From positions 1 through 43,941 of the forward strand of contig NZ_ATZE01000029.1 of NCBI RefSeq assembly GCF_000428045.1: a stretch of 43,941 nt of DNA, in the 5' to 3' direction. Both the position numbers and the translations under genes were made by a program. Numbering within the stretch: the first letter of the stretch is position 1; each line of letters starts with the position of its first letter. Origin of the DNA: Sedimenticola selenatireducens DSM 17993. Its GTDB lineage: Bacteria; Pseudomonadota; Gammaproteobacteria; Chromatiales; Chromatiaceae. This document shows positions 16,712 through 24,746 of the stretch, in pieces. The notes below the pieces were generated by a model that was not told the DNA's origin, did not search any database, and saw only the letters and a program-made list of their open reading frames with translations.

Positions 16712-18229
16712 ATGAACAAGAAGCTTCTCGTAGCGAGCGTGGCCGGTGTGCTGGGTGGTATGGTTCTTAATGCCGCCAACGCCGCGACCGTTGTCTCCCC
16801 GTCGGGCATTGGCCAGACCGTGCTGGTGCCTTACTTTACCGCACAGGGCGGCAACGCCACCCTGATTAATATCGTCAACACCGACAGCACCAACGCCAAG
16901 ATCGTGAAGGTTCGCTTCCGTGGCGCCGAGTTCTCGGATGACGTGTTCGACTTCACCCTGTTCCTGTCGCCGAACGACGTCTTTACCGGCGCGGTGAGCC
17001 AGAACGCCGGCGGCGGCGCCACCTTCTCCACCAGTGACAAGTCGTGCACCCTGCCCGCCAGTGTCAGCCAGGACTTCGTGACCAGCCGTGTTGCCAGTGG
17101 CGCCGCCGGCACCCTGGAGGGCTATGTCGAGATCTTTATCATGGCCGACCTGGTGAACGGCGCTGCTCCGCCACCCGCGGTCGATATCTGGGACAAGGTG
17201 CTGCACAGCGCCGGTGTTGCCCCCTGTGGCATCACCAACGCCGATATCACTGCACTCGGTCTGGACCCCTCGGTCGGCTGGCCGGGTGATGCTCCTGGTC
17301 CATATGACACTGCCGTCGCTGCTGCCGCCCCGCTGGGTATCGCGGCTCCGACCCCGACCCTGATGGCCAACAGCTTCATCGTCGACGGCCCCCGTGCCGC
17401 CGGTTATGGTGTTGAAGCCACGGCACTGGTAGAAGCCTTAGGTGGTCCCTACCACGTCACCTTCAGCCCGCAGCTGGCCACCCAGGTGCCCGCCGGTCGC
17501 TGGGATGACTGGTCGTCCGATCAGGGCCTGGCTGATACCCCGGCCGCCGTCGGCGGTGATGTGGCTCGCGCCGCCTACTACGATCTGCCGGATCTCTCCA
17601 CCCAGGCGAATGCTGTTGTTAACGGAGCGCCTGTCGCGGCTAACCATGGCACTACCAACACGGCCATTGCTGATGTCTCGGCCGCCATCGCCAGCCGCTA
17701 CGTGGCCAACGAGTTCCTGACCGACTCCACGGTAGCCGCTGCCACCGACTGGGTCTTCTCGATGCCGACCCGCCGTTACTACATGCAGTACGTCCCGGCT
17801 GTTGCGCCGGCCACGGGCTTCGTGTTTGATGGTGCCGGTGCGGTGCCGATCGGTCCCTACTTCACCGGTGTTACCGCCGCCAACGAGCAGCCGCTGGCCA
17901 GCTTCGATGTCTATGATCGGGAAGAGCAGACCTCGGCCCCGGCCTCGTTCGTGATCTCTCCGGGCGTTCCGGGCGTTCTGAACCTGACCGGCGAAGTGGG
18001 CGTGATCGGCTTCAACGGCAGTGCCACCACCTCCGAGGTGCTCTCGGCCAAGCTGACCCTGCAGAATGTCGATACCGCAGGCTATGCCGACGGCTGGATG
18101 GCGATCGATATCACCGGTGGTGTTCCGGTTGAGCCGGTGATCGGCTTTGCCGCCATCCGTGCCAGCAACAACCCGGCCGGTGGCGACTCCTTCAACTACG
18201 GTGCGGCAATTAACCACCGTTTCTACTAA
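16712..18229 (+). CDS. Abundant exported surface-type protein
   Basis: This 505-residue protein has a clear signal peptide (MNKKLLVASVAGVLGGMVLN, cleavage after AANA at residue 24). The mature N-terminus has VVSPSGIGQTVLVPYFTAQG and a repeated-looking beta motif (VKVRFRGAEFSDDVFDF, LFLSPNDVFTG). I recognise this as a style of secreted protein common in marine and sulfur-oxidising gammaproteobacteria, but I know no established function. It is rich in Ala, Gly, Val and Thr, with few Lys and only two Cys. Codon choice is strongly biased to C-ending codons, more than in its neighbours, which suggests high expression. The ATG at 16712 follows GGAG by 11 bases; GTG at 16700 is the alternative. It sits between gspD and a strong terminator. 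A T2SS substrate or surface-layer role is inference. Confidence 0.8.
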   Translation: MNKKLLVASVAGVLGGMVLNAANAATVVSPSGIGQTVLVPYFTAQGGNATLINIVNTDSTNAKIVKVRFRGAEFSDDVFDFTLFLSPNDVFTGAVSQNAGGGATFSTSDKSCTLPASVSQDFVTSRVASGAAGTLEGYVEIFIMADLVNGAAPPPAVDIWDKVLHSAGVAPCGITNADITALGLDPSVGWPGDAPGPYDTAVAAAAPLGIAAPTPTLMANSFIVDGPRAAGYGVEATALVEALGGPYHVTFSPQLATQVPAGRWDDWSSDQGLADTPAAVGGDVARAAYYDLPDLSTQANAVVNGAPVAANHGTTNTAIADVSAAIASRYVANEFLTDSTVAAATDWVFSMPTRRYYMQYVPAVAPATGFVFDGAGAVPIGPYFTGVTAANEQPLASFDVYDREEQTSAPASFVISPGVPGVLNLTGEVGVIGFNGSATTSEVLSAKLTLQNVDTAGYADGWMAIDITGGVPVEPVIGFAAIRASNNPAGGDSFNYGAAINHRFY

Positions 18230-18292
18230 GCTGATAAAGTTAGTATCGAAGGTGCTGCTTGCGGTCTGATCTCTGGATCGCAAGCGGCAGAT

Positions 18293-18325
18293 AAAAACAA
18301 CCCGCTGCAAGGCGGGTTGTTTTTT
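18293..18325 (+). terminator. Strong intrinsic terminator after the surface protein
   Basis: The stem ACAACCCGC/GCGGGTTGT with a 6-base loop TGCAAG is flanked by A5 upstream and T6 downstream. It is a classic bidirectional-looking rho-independent terminator, about 65 bases after the stop of the surface protein gene. It isolates that gene from the lipoprotein gene to the right. Confidence 0.93.
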
Positions 18326-18493
18326 AGCGCCAATTTTTTCTGGGTGTCGCTGATCGGTGCTTGAAAATCGACCCGTCTGGCCCTATAGTCTGTCCGGTTT
18401 TCGGCCGCCACGGGTGAATGCCGCCCGGCGACTTCGCAGCAACAGGCCGAGATAGCAATTCTCTCTTTTTTCGCAGATCTTCAGGTTGAATTT

Positions 18494-18922
18494 ATGAGCA
18501 GGTTATATCCGTCCAACGTGTCACGGTCCGTTCTTCTGTTGCTTGCCGGCGTTCTGCTGAGCGCCTGTGCGAGTACCCCGAGCCCCCCCCTGTCACCCGA
18601 GCAGCAGGTCACGCAGCGTGCCGAGGCCTACTGGTCCGCCCTGCGCGCCAGCCAGCGCGACCAGGCCTACGCCTACCTGGCTCCGGCCTACCGCAAGCTG
18701 GTCGATCTGGACGCCTTCTGGCGCCACGCCAAGGGCCATCTGGTATGGGATTCGGTGGCACTGGCCAAGGTGGAGTGCGAGGGCGAGCCGGCCGATGCCT
18801 GCGTTGCGGTGATGCGGGTCAGCTACCCGCCCGCCCTGACCCGCCGTATCGAGGTGGATACCCACCTGCGGGAGAACTGGGTCCGGCTGAATGGCGAATG
18901 GTGGCTGCTGCCCGAGAAGTAA
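18494..18922 (+). CDS. Lipoprotein with small NTF2-like or DUF-type domain
   Basis: This 142-residue lipoprotein has its lipobox at LLSAC with Cys25. The mature part includes a helical stretch EQQVTQRAEAYWSALRASQR, then AYAYLAPAYRKLVDLDAFWR. It ends with beta segments rich in Val, Arg and Trp (RENWVRLNGEWWLLPEK). The helix-then-sheet pattern with Trp-rich final strand fits an NTF2-like/SnoaL-type lipoprotein, without catalytic residues that I can name. It lies 76 bases before the parvulin gene in the same direction. Two cysteines (VECEGEPADAC) could pair in the periplasm. Function is unknown. Confidence 0.75.
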   Translation: MSRLYPSNVSRSVLLLLAGVLLSACASTPSPPLSPEQQVTQRAEAYWSALRASQRDQAYAYLAPAYRKLVDLDAFWRHAKGHLVWDSVALAKVECEGEPADACVAVMRVSYPPALTRRIEVDTHLRENWVRLNGEWWLLPEK

Positions 18923-18997
18923 CCAACTGCACGGCCGCGTCGTTCTGCGGCCAGGTTAGTTTGAATCGTATACCTACAACATCTCAGGAGTTTGCAT

Positions 18998-19897
18998 ATG
19001 TCGAAACTGTTGTCCCGTGCCGGGTTGCTGGCCGCTCTCTGTCTCATCGTCTGGAGCGCCCAGGCGCAGCAGGCGAATAACCCGGTGGTGATGCAGGGTG
19101 GCGGGGTGGAGATCACCCTGCAGGATCTGCAGGCGGCGCTGGCCGCGATGTCACCGGAGCGTGCCGAGCGGGCGCGTACCAAGCAGGTGCACCTGCAGTC
19201 CATCGCCGAGAATCTGCTGATCTGGCGCAGCCTGGCCGAGCGCGCCGAGGCCGAGGGCCTGACCGATGACCCGCTGATACAGAAGAGCCTGCAGTTGCAG
19301 CGTGAGCAGACCCTGGGCGAGCTGATGCTCAGCCGCGCCGAAGGCCAGGTGCAGGCAGCGGACGTGGAGGAGCTGGCAGAGCTGGAGTACCAGGCCAACA
19401 AGTCGCAGATGGCCTCGCTGCCGGTGATCCAGGCCAGCCATATCCTGATCCGTATCGGCGAGGAGGGTGAAGCTGCCGCCCGCGGCAAGGCCGAATCCAT
19501 TCTGCAGCAGTTGCGCCAGGGACAGGACTTCTCGCGCCTGGCGCGCGAAAACTCGCAGGACGCCAGCGCGGCGCGCGGTGGACGGCTGGGGCGGCTCAAG
19601 ATGGATCGCCTGGTGCCGGAGTTCAAGGAGGCGCTGCTGCAGTTGACTGAACCGGGGCAGATCTCCGGGGTGGTCAAGAGCGATTTCGGTTTCCACATTA
19701 TTCGCCTGGAGGAGCGCAGCGATGCGAAGATACCCGACTACGCGGAGGTCAAGGACAAGCTGATCGCCGAGAAGGTGTTGCAGATGCGTAACGTGCGCCG
19801 CCAGGCCCTGGTGGATCCGATCCGTGATCCGGAGAAGGTGACCCTTCATGAAGAGGCTCTGGAGAGCCTGCTGCTGCCTGCCGATGCGGCAGAGTAA
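18998..19897 (+). CDS. Periplasmic parvulin-type peptidyl-prolyl isomerase (PpiC/SurA-like)
   Basis: This is an exported folding factor of 299 residues. The signal peptide is MSKLLSRAGLLAALCLIVWS with cleavage after AQA (residue 23). A helical SurA_N-like region follows (residues 25-130, with SPERAERARTKQVHLQS). One parvulin domain lies at about residues 140-235: VIQASHILIRIGEEGEA, FSRLARENSQDASAARGG and SDFGFHIIRLEE. The end is helical and basic, then acidic. The ATG at 18998 has AGGAG seven bases upstream, so the in-frame TTG at 18992 is rejected. Its place next to a secreted protein and the T2SS suggests a role in folding exported cargo, which is inference. Confidence 0.9.
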   Translation: MSKLLSRAGLLAALCLIVWSAQAQQANNPVVMQGGGVEITLQDLQAALAAMSPERAERARTKQVHLQSIAENLLIWRSLAERAEAEGLTDDPLIQKSLQLQREQTLGELMLSRAEGQVQAADVEELAELEYQANKSQMASLPVIQASHILIRIGEEGEAAARGKAESILQQLRQGQDFSRLARENSQDASAARGGRLGRLKMDRLVPEFKEALLQLTEPGQISGVVKSDFGFHIIRLEERSDAKIPDYAEVKDKLIAEKVLQMRNVRRQALVDPIRDPEKVTLHEEALESLLLPADAAE

Positions 19898-19942
19898 ATG
19901 GTGCGGCGCCCGGTGCTGGCGTAAGACCGGGAGCGCACTGTC

Positions 19943-20743
19943 GTGAGCCTGTTACTGAACGATCTGTGGATCAATCTTCGCAGCCAGGGGTTGTTGCAAC
20001 CCCTGGTGCGGCGCGAGATCAGTGCGCGTACCGCCGGCACCGGCCTGGGCGTTGCCTGGCTCTACCTGCAGCCGCTGGCGATGATGGCGGTGTACCTGTT
20101 TCTGTTTGATATCATATTCGCCATCCGCCTCGGTGAGGCCGGCACCAGCGAACGCATGGGGCTGTTCCTGATCGTCGGCATGACCCCCTGGCTGGCTTTC
20201 GCTGACGGCCTCAAGCGTGCCGCCAACAGCTTGGTGGCGGTGGGCAACATGTTGCAGAAAAATCCTTTACCGATACTGCTGTTTCCACTACGCACGGTGC
20301 TCGCCTCCTTTCTTATCTACCTGCCACTGTTCCTGGTGATGGTCGGCCTGGCACTCTATTACAAGGGGTTTACCTGGGCGGTGCTCTGGTTTGTGCCCCT
20401 GTGGTTGTCGTTGGGGCTGTTGATCCTGCTGGCGGGTAGCCTGCTCTCGCTGATGACCGCGGCCAGTCGCGATAGTGCCGAGGTGCTGGGTCTGTTTCTT
20501 TCGGTGGGGTTCTTTGTGGCGCCCATCATCTACCCCATGAGTCGGGTGCCGGAGGTGCTGCGACCGGTGCTCTGGTTGAACCCGGCAACCCCCTGGGTGA
20601 CCGGGATGCGTTCCGTGTTGTTGACCGGGGAGACCCCGTCAGCCGGCGTGTTCATCGCTATTGCCGCGTGGCTGGCGTTGCTGTTACTGCTGCTCTCCTG
20701 GACCTACCAGCGCTGCAGTGAACAGGTGGTGGACTGGCTGTGA
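19943..20743 (+). CDS. wzm: ABC-2 type glycan exporter permease (Wzm/KpsM-like)
   Basis: This inner-membrane permease of 266 residues has six predicted membrane helices. It begins with a cytoplasmic amphipathic segment (LLVRREISARTAGTGLGVAW in this family; here QPLVRREISARTAGTGLG). Helix-rich stretches include MMAVYLFLFDIIFAI and WVLFVPLWLSLGLLILLAG-like sequence. The C-terminal periplasmic loop WLNPATPWVTGMRSVLLTGE is typical of O-antigen and capsule exporters. It starts with GTG at 19943 with GGGAG upstream and overlaps the ATPase gene by 4 bases (GTGA). It exports a lipid-linked glycan together with the next gene. Confidence 0.9.
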   Translation: MSLLLNDLWINLRSQGLLQPLVRREISARTAGTGLGVAWLYLQPLAMMAVYLFLFDIIFAIRLGEAGTSERMGLFLIVGMTPWLAFADGLKRAANSLVAVGNMLQKNPLPILLFPLRTVLASFLIYLPLFLVMVGLALYYKGFTWAVLWFVPLWLSLGLLILLAGSLLSLMTAASRDSAEVLGLFLSVGFFVAPIIYPMSRVPEVLRPVLWLNPATPWVTGMRSVLLTGETPSAGVFIAIAAWLALLLLLLSWTYQRCSEQVVDWL

Positions 20744-21963
20744 CGGCGCTGGATAAAACGCAGCGGATACTCAGGGTCGACCACCTGGGCAAGTCCTACA
20801 AGCTGTACGATTCACCCTCGGATCGGCTCAAAGAGATCCTCGGGCGGCGCGACCGACACCGGGTCCACTGGGCGTTGCGCGATGTCAGTTTTGAGCTGAA
20901 TCGCGGTGAGTGTCTCGGCGTGGTGGGTGATAACGGCGCCGGCAAGAGCACCCTGCTCAAGCTGATTACGCAAACCCTGCGCCCCACCACCGGCTCGCTG
21001 CAACGTGAGGGCCGGGTGACCGCAATCCTGGAGCTGGGGGCCGGCTTTCACCCGGCCTTCACCGGTCGGGAGAATCTCTACTTTTCCGGCGCCATTATCG
21101 GCATTCCGAAGCCGGAGATGCAGCGACTGGAGGCGTCCATTATCGAGTTTTCCGAGCTGGAGGCGGCGATAGACCGCCCGGTCAAGACCTACTCTTCCGG
21201 TATGGTGGTGCGCCTGGCTTTTGCACTGGTAACGGCGGTGATACCGGACATCCTGATTATCGATGAGGCGCTGGCCGTGGGCGATCAGCATTTCCAGAAA
21301 AAATGTGCCAAGCGAATTCAGGAGTTCAGGCAGCGCGGCTGCGCCATCCTGTTCTGTTCTCACAGCATGTACCACGTCAGAAAACTGTGTGACCAGGCGA
21401 TCTGGCTGGACGAAGGGGGCGTGCGAGCGATCGGCGAAGTAGAGCCGGTTATCGCCGACTACGAACAGTACGTGCGCGGCCTGGATAGTGAGCCAGAGCA
21501 GCCACCCGCCCCGGATGCCGTCGTCCTGCATCCGCCACCTGTTGCAGCAGAGGCGCACAAGGTGCGGGCCGAGCTGATCTCGGTGGAGATCGGCGAGCTG
21601 GACCACAGTCAGCCACCCCAGTTGCTGGGCAGTGACCTGCTGGTGACGGTGACCGCGCTGGCCCGCCAGGAGGAGCCGCCGAGTATCGCGGTGATGCTGG
21701 AGCGTGCCGACGGTGTCGGCATCACGGCGGTTGGCAGTCACCATGACCGGGTCTGGCCACGCCGTCTGGACAATGATCGCTGGCAGACCTGTCTGCGCTT
21801 TCCCGATCTCCCTCTCTACTCCGGTGAGTACCGGGTGAGCGCCTACCTGTTCGATCATGAGGGTGTGCTGGTTCTCGATGAGTGGTTGCAGCATGCCGCG
21901 TTCCGGGTCGTCTATCCAACCCTGGAGGTGGGGTTGGTCCGTTTGCCCCATGAGTGGTTATGA
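20740..21963 (+). CDS. wzt: ABC glycan exporter ATPase with C-terminal recognition domain (Wzt-like)
   Basis: This 407-residue ATP-binding subunit has Walker A GDNGAGKST at residues 63-71, signature YSSGMVVRLAFAL, Walker B ILIIDEALAVGD and the switch His in FCSHSMYH. GAGFHPAFTGRENLYFSG is characteristic of the Wzt/KpsT family. After a Pro-rich linker (PEQPPAPDAVVLHPPPVA) comes a beta-sandwich region at about residues 275-400, matching the Wzt C-terminal domain that in characterised O-antigen systems binds the chain cap. That implies a capped glycan. The GTG start overlaps the permease stop and the stop overlaps the next ATG. Confidence 0.93.
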   Translation: MTALDKTQRILRVDHLGKSYKLYDSPSDRLKEILGRRDRHRVHWALRDVSFELNRGECLGVVGDNGAGKSTLLKLITQTLRPTTGSLQREGRVTAILELGAGFHPAFTGRENLYFSGAIIGIPKPEMQRLEASIIEFSELEAAIDRPVKTYSSGMVVRLAFALVTAVIPDILIIDEALAVGDQHFQKKCAKRIQEFRQRGCAILFCSHSMYHVRKLCDQAIWLDEGGVRAIGEVEPVIADYEQYVRGLDSEPEQPPAPDAVVLHPPPVAAEAHKVRAELISVEIGELDHSQPPQLLGSDLLVTVTALARQEEPPSIAVMLERADGVGITAVGSHHDRVWPRRLDNDRWQTCLRFPDLPLYSGEYRVSAYLFDHEGVLVLDEWLQHAAFRVVYPTLEVGLVRLPHEWL

Positions 21964-22874
21964 GGGTATTGTCTCTGGTCAGACGTCTGCGCGCAGAGTT
22001 CAAGGCGCTGATCGAGCTGGTGTTGCTGCCCGGGCTGGCGCTTATTCTACCCTGGTCTCTCTGCTACCGGCTGTTCTGGCAGCTGAGCCGGGCGCCGTTT
22101 TTCTACCGCGCGCGTTGTCGGCAGAGCCTGGCGGCGGCGCAACGGGCAGGTTTTGTCGATGACCCGGTGCGTTGGATTCGGCGCTATCGCCTGATGATCA
22201 TGATTGATCACGCCGATCTCTACCTGTCACGCAGCCGCGGTGACCGCTGGATGGAACGGCACCTGCGCCGGGAGGGCTCATGGCCCGACCCGGGTAACGC
22301 GTTTGTCGGTTGTACATTCCATTGGGGTGCCGGTATGTGGGGGCTGAGAGATATCGCCCGCGCCGGGTTGCGCGCCCATGCCCTGGTCGGGCGTCTGCAG
22401 AAGGCGGCTTTTCGCGGGCAGTATATTATCGGTCGCTACAGTTTTGCGCGTGTGGCCGAGGTGGGGCGCGCGCTGGGCACCCGGCCACTGGATGTAAGCC
22501 GGGACCTGAGCCAGTTATTACGGTTGATACGCCAGCAGGATGTGCTGGTGGCGGCCGTGGATGTGCCTCCGGACGAAGTGGGCGGGTCGATTCCTGTGCG
22601 CTTTCTGGGACGCCAGATCAGCGTTCCGCGAGGTATTTTCAGGCTGGCCGCCGGCAAGCGGCTGCCCGTCGTGTTCTACCTCACGGGGTTTGATTTTTCC
22701 ACAGGGGAACGCTTTCTCCATATCACCGATCCGGTCGTTTCCGGGGATGCGGCGGTGCTGGCGGAGCAGGCGTTTGCCGAACTTGAATCATGGGTCACCA
22801 GGCAGCCGGAGTGTTGGCACTTCTGGTTTGCCCTGAATCGATTTACACGGGGGAAGGCCGAGCATCCGGCCTGA
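21960..22874 (+). CDS. LpxL/HtrB-like acyltransferase homologue
   Basis: This 304-residue protein resembles the lysophospholipid/lipid A acyltransferase family. It has an N-terminal hydrophobic segment (LVLLPGLALILPWSLCYRLF), an HWGAGMW block where acyltransferases have their HX4D/E motif, and a later PVRFLGRQISVPRG block like the family's fourth conserved region. The expected acidic residue five positions after the His is Met here, so catalysis as in LpxL is doubtful or uses another residue. The ATG at 21960 overlaps the Wzt stop (ATGA). Its placement behind an exporter suggests a role in glycolipid modification or handover. The symbol is left empty. Confidence 0.75.
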   Translation: MRVLSLVRRLRAEFKALIELVLLPGLALILPWSLCYRLFWQLSRAPFFYRARCRQSLAAAQRAGFVDDPVRWIRRYRLMIMIDHADLYLSRSRGDRWMERHLRREGSWPDPGNAFVGCTFHWGAGMWGLRDIARAGLRAHALVGRLQKAAFRGQYIIGRYSFARVAEVGRALGTRPLDVSRDLSQLLRLIRQQDVLVAAVDVPPDEVGGSIPVRFLGRQISVPRGIFRLAAGKRLPVVFYLTGFDFSTGERFLHITDPVVSGDAAVLAEQAFAELESWVTRQPECWHFWFALNRFTRGKAEHPA

Positions 22875-22879
22875 CGGGG

Positions 22880-24304
22880 ATGAGCAGAATTCACGCGCAG
22901 GAGGATCACACACCCGGGGCACCGTCTGAACAGGCGTCGTCTTGCTTGCTGCTGGTCTGTCCGCAGGCGTGGCCGGGCAAGGCCCGGTTGGGCGGCGATT
23001 GCCGCTTTATGGAGTATCGATTTGTCGATGCCGCCGCCCGCGATGGCCTGACCGCCTGGTGGGCGGAAGGGGAGCATGGGGCGGGTTCAGACTGTGTCGA
23101 AGTCGTCGCCTCATCACGTGCTCTGGAAGGGGGCTTTTCCCAGCAGTCGCTGAACCGGCTGTTTTCACAACAGCTTGCCGACTATCGGCCATCGGCGGTG
23201 GTGGTGGTTGGGATCCATGGCTGTACGGTCGATCTTGTCCGCATCGCCGACCTGATGGGTACCCCGGCGGCCTTCATTCTCGACCGCGCGGCGCTGGCCG
23301 CCATCGATGCGCTGCAGCCGGCTGGTGGCGATGCCCACTGGGTGGCGGATGCGCTGGCACGCGCCTGCGCCCTGGTGTGGATGGATGCGGGAGAGCCGCC
23401 CGCGAACAGGGCAATGGAGTGGGTCGGGATCGAGCAACTGGGTGAGACACTGACAATCGCCGGCCGGGAGAAAAACCGGGCGCGGGGGTTTGATTATGCC
23501 CGCTATGAGTTCTGTCTGCGGGATCACCCGCTGTTGCTGCAGATGCAGGCGGCTGATGTCAGCCATTTCAGGGGCTGTGAGCGGGTGCTGGACCTGGGCT
23601 GTGGGGCCGGGATCTTTCTCGAACTGCTGCGCCGGGCCGGCATTGAGGGCGAGGGTGTTGAGCGCAGCGAGGCGATTGCCGACTATGCGCGCGGCATGGG
23701 GCTGCAGATAGAGACGGGCAATGCGCTTGCCTGGCTGCAACAGGCCGGGCAGCGTTATGACGGCATCTACTGTTCGCACTTCATCGAGCACCTCGACTTC
23801 GACCAGGTGCAGGATCTGCTGCAACAGATCACTGAAAAACTGCGTCCGGGCGGGGTTCTGGTATTGGCGTTTCCCGATCCCGAGTCGATACGCAGCCAGT
23901 TGCTCGGGTTCTGGCGTGACCCGGAGCATGTGCGCTTCTATCATCCCGAGTTGATTGCCACGCTTGCCGTTTCCCTGGGGCTGAGCTGCGAGTGGCGCAG
24001 CTATGATGATCAGCCGCACCGGGTGGTCTCCTTTCCCCTGGCCCCACCACCGGTGGCAGAGGCCCCGGGTGGTGTAATGTCCGGGCCGGTGCCGGCCGGG
24101 GGGCGCTGGATCGGCCGTCTGCTCGCCCGTCTTGGCCTGGTTAGTGTCAGCCAGTACCAGGAACTGCTGCATGAGGTGAACCGGGTGATGGAGAGGCAGA
24201 ACCGGGTGTTGCAGCAGTTGGAGGCGCGGACCGATACCCTGTGGGCGGTGAATCAGACCTGGGCGTGGAATGATAATGCGCTGCTCAGGTTCAGGAAGCG
24301 ATAG
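22880..24304 (+). CDS. SAM-dependent methyltransferase with N-terminal orphan domain
   Basis: The 474-residue protein has an N-terminal region (about residues 1-190) that looks alpha/beta (SAVVVVGIHGCTVDLVRIAD, GTPAAFILDRAALAAIDALQ). A class I methyltransferase domain follows, with motif I VLDLGCGAGIFLELL, the acidic strand end GVERSEAI and EHLDFDQVQDLLQQ, then LRPGGVLVLAFPDPES. The C-terminal 80 residues include a helix (LLHEVNRVMERQNRVLQQLE) that could be a coiled coil. The ATG at 22880 lies 5 bases after the previous stop; a longer open frame from 22790 would overlap it. In this setting it may methylate the glycan end, consistent with the Wzt recognition domain. The target is inferred. Confidence 0.85.
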   Translation: MSRIHAQEDHTPGAPSEQASSCLLLVCPQAWPGKARLGGDCRFMEYRFVDAAARDGLTAWWAEGEHGAGSDCVEVVASSRALEGGFSQQSLNRLFSQQLADYRPSAVVVVGIHGCTVDLVRIADLMGTPAAFILDRAALAAIDALQPAGGDAHWVADALARACALVWMDAGEPPANRAMEWVGIEQLGETLTIAGREKNRARGFDYARYEFCLRDHPLLLQMQAADVSHFRGCERVLDLGCGAGIFLELLRRAGIEGEGVERSEAIADYARGMGLQIETGNALAWLQQAGQRYDGIYCSHFIEHLDFDQVQDLLQQITEKLRPGGVLVLAFPDPESIRSQLLGFWRDPEHVRFYHPELIATLAVSLGLSCEWRSYDDQPHRVVSFPLAPPPVAEAPGGVMSGPVPAGGRWIGRLLARLGLVSVSQYQELLHEVNRVMERQNRVLQQLEARTDTLWAVNQTWAWNDNALLRFRKR

Positions 24305-24347
24305 TGTCGGCATCCGCTTTTTTTGCCCCACGGGCTGTTTATAGGGA

Positions 24348-24380
24348 CACAGAGCAGGGGCGTTGCCAGCCCTCTCTGTG
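24348..24380 (+). terminator. Hairpin between the methyltransferase and DUF3144 genes
   Basis: CACAGAG then AGGG pairs with CCCT then CTCTGTG, eleven base pairs with one bulged C and a 10-base loop. The sequence after it (GTATCAATTTTGATTTAG) is AT-rich but has no clean T-run, so it may be a weak terminator or a leader structure of the next gene. A small palindrome ATCAATTTTGAT follows at 24383-24394. Confidence 0.45.
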
Positions 24381-24416
24381 GTATCAATTTTGATTTAGTT
24401 TGAAAGGGTTAATGTT

Positions 24417-24692
24417 ATGTCACAACAGAAGAAGCCGGATAATCGGGTTGAACCCCTGCTGAAACGATTCATCGATCTGGCCAACCAGATGCGTGAGGAG
24501 GGGGTTCCGGTTGAGTTGGTTAATGCCGGATTGATGTTTGCCTCCTGCACCTACGCGACCTACTTCAGTGCGGGTAATGAGGGGTATCTGGAGCAGAGCG
24601 GTGTGGAGAAGGTGATGGAGGCCTACCGGCGCAACCTGGAGAGCCTGCAGAAGGTGAAGAAGGCGCAGGTCAATCCGGATGGAAAGGGTTAA
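24417..24692 (+). CDS. DUF3144 family protein
   Basis: This small cytoplasmic protein of 91 residues matches the DUF3144 family as I know it. The recognisable core is FIDLANQMREEGVPVELVNA, then GLMFASCTYATYFSAGNEGY. It is mostly helical with charged ends, and has no signal peptide or membrane segment. Family function is unknown. The ATG is preceded by GAAAGGGTTAATGTT, giving a moderate ribosome site. It lies between glycan genes, 54 bases before the large glycosyltransferase, but DUF3144 genes are not specific to glycan loci, so the link may be accidental. Confidence 0.85.
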   Translation: MSQQKKPDNRVEPLLKRFIDLANQMREEGVPVELVNAGLMFASCTYATYFSAGNEGYLEQSGVEKVMEAYRRNLESLQKVKKAQVNPDGKG

Positions 24693-24746
24693 GTTGATGC
24701 CGGGCAGCGTCGGCCGGTCGGCCGTGTGAAACCCGGGGAATAGCCG

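Noticed and set aside
17438-18310. 290-codon minus-strand frame opposite the surface protein
   Set aside because: It is the shadow of a highly codon-biased plus-strand gene, rich in Gly, Arg and His, with no motif.
20812-21951. 379-codon minus-strand frame opposite the exporter ATPase
   Set aside because: The plus strand has full ABC motifs; the antisense translation is a Gln/His/Arg-rich shadow.
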